A stretch of DNA of 9,680 nucleotides from Actinomycetota bacterium. GTDB taxonomy: Bacteria; Actinomycetota; Actinomycetes; S36-B12. A model generated the notes under the pieces. That model saw only the letters and a list, made by a program, of their open reading frames with translations, was not told where the DNA came from and did no database searches. The DNA lies in assembly GCA_003456155.1 (NCBI GenBank), contig DMPC01000098.1, forward strand, positions 54,628-64,307. Direction: 5' to 3'. Positions 7,098-9,680 of this stretch are shown piece after piece. A program made the translations under genes and the position numbers. Each line of letters opens with the position of its first letter. Position 1 is the stretch's first letter.

Positions 7098-8977
7098 CAG
7101 GAACTCCCATTGCGCAGTGCGTCATGCACGGCCTTGGCCAGCCGCGGACCCACTCCCGGGACCTCCTGCAGCTGCTCCACCGAAGCTGCCTTCATCGCCC
7201 GGACTGAGCCGAAGTGTCGTCGCAGGGCCTTCGCCCGAACCGGTCCCAGACCCGGCACCTCGTCGAGGATGCTCGCCGTGGATCGTGTCGCTCGACGCGT
7301 GCGGTGGTGGCTGATGGCCCTGCGATGCGCCTCATCGCGGATCCGCTGCAGCAGGTACAGCGCCTCGCTCGTGCGGGGCAGGATGAGCGGGTCATCCTCC
7401 CCCGGCATCCACACCTCCTCCAGGCGCTTCGCCAGACCGACAACCGGAAGATCACCGACGCCGGCTGCCATGAGCGCGTCCTGGGCCGCACGCACCTGCG
7501 GTGCACCACCGTCGATGACGAGCAAGGACGGCGGGTAGGCGAACCGGGGACGCCCGGTCGCTGCCGGCTCCTCACCGTCCGCAGGACGCTCCTCCACCCG
7601 GGCGAACCGCCGGGAGACCACTTCCGCAACAGCGGCAAGATCGTCGGCTCGCGGGGTCTTGATGACATAGGACCGGTAGTCGGACTTCCGGGGAAGCCCA
7701 TCCTCGAACACCACGAGCGATGCCACGGTGTCCTGCCCCATCAGCGTGGAGACGTCGATGCATTCGATCCGCAACGGTGGCTCCGGGAGCGCAAGCCAGT
7801 CCTGCAGCTCCTGCAGCGCCTGGCTTCGCGTGGTGAGGTCCCCGGACCGACGTGCCGTGTGGAGCCGCAGCAGGTTCTCGGCGTTGCTGACGGCTGTCGC
7901 CATGAGCGCGCGCTTGTCGCCCCGCTGAGGAGTGCGCACAGCCACGCGCGAGCCACGCAGTCCCGTCAGCCACGCAGCAACGGTGTCCGCGGAATCGAGC
8001 GGCACCGACACGAGCACCTCCCTCGGCGGCGTCGCGGTGTCGGCCTCGGCGTACATCCGCTGGATGGCTCGCTCCAGGTAGCCACCCGTGGTGAGGTCCT
8101 CGGCCTTCTCCAGGACGAACCCACGCTCACCGACGATTCGCCCGCCACGCACATGGAACACCTGAACCGCCATCTGCAGGGCATCCTCATGAACGCCGAT
8201 GACGTCGGCGTCCGTCGCATCATCGAAGACGACGGTGTTCCGCTCCAGCGCCCGGCTCAGGGCCTGCCAGCGATCACGCAGGCGAGCAGCCTCCTCGTAG
8301 TCCTGGCGTTCGGCGGCATCGAGCATGGAGCGCTCGACAGACCTGATGAAGCCTTCCGCGTTGCCTCCCAGGAACGCGCACAGATCCTCGACATAGGTGC
8401 GGTACTCCTCGGGACTCACCCGACCCACGCACGGGGCACTGCACTTGTCGATGTAGCCCAGGAGGCAGGGACGACCCACCTGGGCAGCCCGACGGAAGAC
8501 CCCATCCCGGCAGGTGCGCACGGGGAACACCCGCACCAGCTGGTCGAGGGTGTCGCGGATGGCCCACGCGTGGGCGTAGGGACCGAAGTAGCGCGATCCC
8601 CTGCGCTTGGCCTCGCGGACCACCGCTGCCCGCGGGAACTCCTCGCCGACCGTCACGGCCAGATACGGATAGCTCTTGTCGTCCCGATACTTCACGTTGA
8701 ATCGCGGATCGAACTCCTTGATCCAGGCGTACTCCAGCGAGAGGGCCTCGACCTCCGTGCCCACGACGACCCAGTCCACGGATTCAGCTGAGGTCACCAT
8801 CGAGCGTGTGCGCGGATGCAGACCCCCGGGGTCCGCGAAATAGGAGTTCAGACGCGAGCGGAGGTTTCGGGCCTTCCCCACGTAGATGACGCGACCGTGC
8901 TCGTCACGGAAGCGATAGACGCCTGGGTCCGTGGGCACAGTGCCCGATGCCGGGCGGTAAGCGGCCGGATCGGTCAC
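7097..8977 (-). CDS. uvrC: Excinuclease ABC subunit C
   Basis: Makes both incisions around bulky DNA lesions after UvrA and UvrB have loaded. At 626 residues it is of normal length. The N-terminal GIY-YIG nuclease has GVYRF (19-23), VIYVGKA (30-36), Arg39 and Glu76. Four cysteines (156, 171, 179, 183) form the conserved Cys cluster proposed to hold an iron-sulfur centre. The UVR UvrB-binding helix pair spans about 215-245 (RQDYEEAARLRD). The RNase H-like nuclease has Asp408 in IECIDVST, Asp489 in LVIDGG and His551 in RDEAHRRAI. Two helix-hairpin-helix motifs end the protein (VPGLGPV, VPGVGPR). DVST replaces the more usual DISH/DISN, but the presumed Asp-Asp-His triad is whole. The GTG at 8977 has GAGG 9 bases upstream and follows the Rieske gene by 28 bases. 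It leads the coupled run into rapZ. Confidence 0.97.
   Translation of the reverse strand: MTDPAAYRPASGTVPTDPGVYRFRDEHGRVIYVGKARNLRSRLNSYFADPGGLHPRTRSMVTSAESVDWVVVGTEVEALSLEYAWIKEFDPRFNVKYRDDKSYPYLAVTVGEEFPRAAVVREAKRRGSRYFGPYAHAWAIRDTLDQLVRVFPVRTCRDGVFRRAAQVGRPCLLGYIDKCSAPCVGRVSPEEYRTYVEDLCAFLGGNAEGFIRSVERSMLDAAERQDYEEAARLRDRWQALSRALERNTVVFDDATDADVIGVHEDALQMAVQVFHVRGGRIVGERGFVLEKAEDLTTGGYLERAIQRMYAEADTATPPREVLVSVPLDSADTVAAWLTGLRGSRVAVRTPQRGDKRALMATAVSNAENLLRLHTARRSGDLTTRSQALQELQDWLALPEPPLRIECIDVSTLMGQDTVASLVVFEDGLPRKSDYRSYVIKTPRADDLAAVAEVVSRRFARVEERPADGEEPAATGRPRFAYPPSLLVIDGGAPQVRAAQDALMAAGVGDLPVVGLAKRLEEVWMPGEDDPLILPRTSEALYLLQRIRDEAHRRAISHHRTRRATRSTASILDEVPGLGPVRAKALRRHFGSVRAMKAASVEQLQEVPGVGPRLAKAVHDALRNGSS
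7104..7108 (-). promoter_or_regulatory. Ribosome binding site of rapZ
   Basis: GGGAG inside the last codons of uvrC, 6 bases before the rapZ ATG at 7097. It supports this start over a second ATG three codons further in. Confidence 0.6.
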
Positions 8978-9005
8978 GAGTCACTGCCTCACACGTGCAG
9001 GAAGG

Positions 9006-9443
9006 TCAGCTCAGGACGACCGAGCCGCCCTCGACCGCGACCCCCGCCGGTGAGAGGCCCTGACGCGACGGACCTTCGAGCACGGCCCCGTCGGACGCCG
9101 AGAAGCGCGACCCGTGGCAGGGGCAGATGATCTCGTTGTCGACGACCTCGGACACGAGGCAGCCCTGATGGGGGCAGATGGCGACGAAGGCCTTGTACTC
9201 GCCCGCAGTCGGCTGCGTGACCACGATGGCCGGCTCGGCGATGATGACGCCCCCGCCCACCGGGACATCTCCCGCACTCGCCAGAGGGCTTCCCGACGAG
9301 GTGGTTGCGCCCGCCTGCGCGTCCTCGGGGGTCGCCGCCGATGGCTCGTCGACCGGAGCGGCGTCGCCTCCGGAGCTGCAGGCCGCCACGACCGCGGCCG
9401 AGACCACGACCCCGCCCGTCTTCAGAAGTGTTCGTCGCTCCAT
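9006..9443 (-). CDS. Exported single-domain Rieske 2Fe-2S lipoprotein
   Basis: A 145-residue protein probably anchored outside the cell membrane. The N-terminus ERRTLLK resembles a twin-arginine signal. A hydrophobic run (residues 11-21) leads to the lipobox VAAC with Cys22 as the likely lipid site. A Ser/Ala/Gly/Asp-rich linker reaches about residue 64. The Rieske domain follows: box I is CPHQGC (Cys90, His92, Cys95) and box II is CPCHGS (Cys107, Cys109, His110). By analogy with bc1 Rieske proteins, Cys90, His92, Cys107 and His110 hold the cluster and Cys95–Cys109 form a disulfide. The ATG at 9443 has GGAGG 6 bases upstream. It lies between uvrA and uvrC with no redox partner in view, so its electron donor and acceptor are unknown. 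The Tat route fits a cofactor-loaded protein (inference). Confidence 0.93.
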   Translation of the reverse strand: MERRTLLKTGGVVVSAAVVAACSSGGDAAPVDEPSAATPEDAQAGATTSSGSPLASAGDVPVGGGVIIAEPAIVVTQPTAGEYKAFVAICPHQGCLVSEVVDNEIICPCHGSRFSASDGAVLEGPSRQGLSPAGVAVEGGSVVLS

Positions 9444-9449
9444 CGATCG

Positions 9450-9454
9450 CCTCC
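9450..9454 (-). promoter_or_regulatory. Ribosome binding site of the Rieske gene
   Basis: GGAGG placed 6 bases before the ATG at 9443. It rules out a longer reading and yields a start exactly at the twin-arginine signal. Confidence 0.75.
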
Positions 9455-9487
9455 GGCCTCGTCATTCGATCTCATGAGTGTGCCATG

Positions 9488-9501
9488 GCCCGAACTCGGG
9501 C
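9488..9501 (-). terminator. Short hairpin just after uvrA, possible weak terminator
   Basis: GCCCG and CGGGC form a 5-base all-GC stem with a 4-base loop, 5 bases past the uvrA stop. No T-run follows. The whole space to the Rieske start is only 63 bases and holds no clear promoter, so read-through from uvrA is also plausible. Confidence 0.3.
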
Positions 9502-9506
9502 GCCCC

Positions 9507-9680
9507 TCAGGCGCGCCTGCGCCGTCCCGCCGCCTTCCTGCCCAGCAGCGGGGCGAGGAATGTCCCGGTGTGACTCGCCACCACGGTCGCCACCTGCTCG
9601 GGTGTCCCCTCGGCCACGACCATGCCGCCGCCCGAGCCCCCCTCGGGGCCCATGTCGACGATCCAGTCGGCGGTCTTGAT
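9507..9680 (-). CDS. uvrA: Excinuclease ABC subunit A, C-terminal end only
   Basis: The last 57 residues and stop of UvrA, the ATP-driven damage-recognition subunit of nucleotide-excision repair. The reading IKTADWIVDMGPEGGSGGG, followed by VVAEGTPEQVA and SHTGTFLAPLL, matches the end of the second ABC ATPase domain, just past the H-loop region. The chain closes with a basic tail rich in Arg and Lys (GRKAAGRRRRA). The rest of the gene, roughly 900 or more residues in this family, lies beyond the right edge. It is on the same strand as uvrC, with only the Rieske gene between them. The stretch is short, but the motif is characteristic. Confidence 0.93.
   Translation of the reverse strand: MKTADWIVDMGPEGGSGGGMVVAEGTPEQVATVVASHTGTFLAPLLGRKAAGRRRRA

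Noticed and set aside
7214..8791. A 525-codon open frame on the plus strand opposite uvrC
   Set aside because: Antisense shadow of uvrC caused by codon bias; no domain, and the uvrC reading is unmistakable.
8989..9465. A 158-codon minus-strand frame overlapping the Rieske gene
   Set aside because: A different frame of the same strand, rich in Gly and Arg. The overlapping frame has both Rieske boxes, a signal peptide and a strong ribosome site.
9444..9506. A possible SOS/LexA box or promoter upstream of the Rieske gene
   Set aside because: The inverted repeat here is GCCCG/CGGGC with a 4-base loop, not the GAAC-n4-GTTC form, and no clear -10/-35 pair is visible.
1..9680. CRISPR arrays, insertion sequences, tRNA or rRNA genes, phage or defence modules
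   Set aside because: I saw no repeated spacer pattern, transposase motif, terminal repeats or RNA-gene sequence; the window is nearly filled by core genes with uniform orientation.

Overview
This window is a high-GC, single-direction stretch of chromosome from a member of the Actinomycetota. All ten genes I can support lie on the minus strand, so transcription runs from high to low coordinates. The conserved order uvrC–rapZ–yvcK–whiA followed by gap–pgk–tpiA, the Streptomyces-like WhiA sequence, frequent GTG starts and TGATG/GTGA junctions all suggest an actinomycete. I cannot place it below class level from sequence alone.

Region 1 (about 9680 to 8990, right end): the 3' end of uvrA, a short gap with a small hairpin, then a single-domain Rieske 2Fe-2S protein carrying a Tat/lipoprotein-type signal. 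Region 2 (8977 to 4159): uvrC, rapZ and yvcK form a tightly coupled run (1-base TGATG and 4-base GTGA overlaps). A 75-base spacer follows, then whiA. Region 3 (4162 to 3110): a GT4-like glycosyltransferase gene overlaps the whiA stop codon by four bases and lies where gap might be expected to follow directly. Two hairpins after its stop probably end this operon. Region 4 (about 3044 to 1): the lower-glycolysis operon gap–pgk–tpiA with its own likely promoter. The promoter overlaps a LacI/CcpA-type operator-like palindrome. tpiA runs off the left edge.

Functionally the window joins nucleotide-excision repair (UvrA, UvrC), cell-envelope and carbon-flux control (RapZ, YvcK), a developmental/division regulator (WhiA), one envelope-type or small-molecule glycosyltransferase, and three consecutive enzymes of triose-phosphate metabolism. 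This is mostly well-known core genome. I found no undescribed multi-gene system. The points that most deserve a second look are the operator-like site at the gap promoter, the glycosyltransferase coupled to whiA with its altered E-x7-E motif, and the exported Rieske lipoprotein between the two uvr genes.
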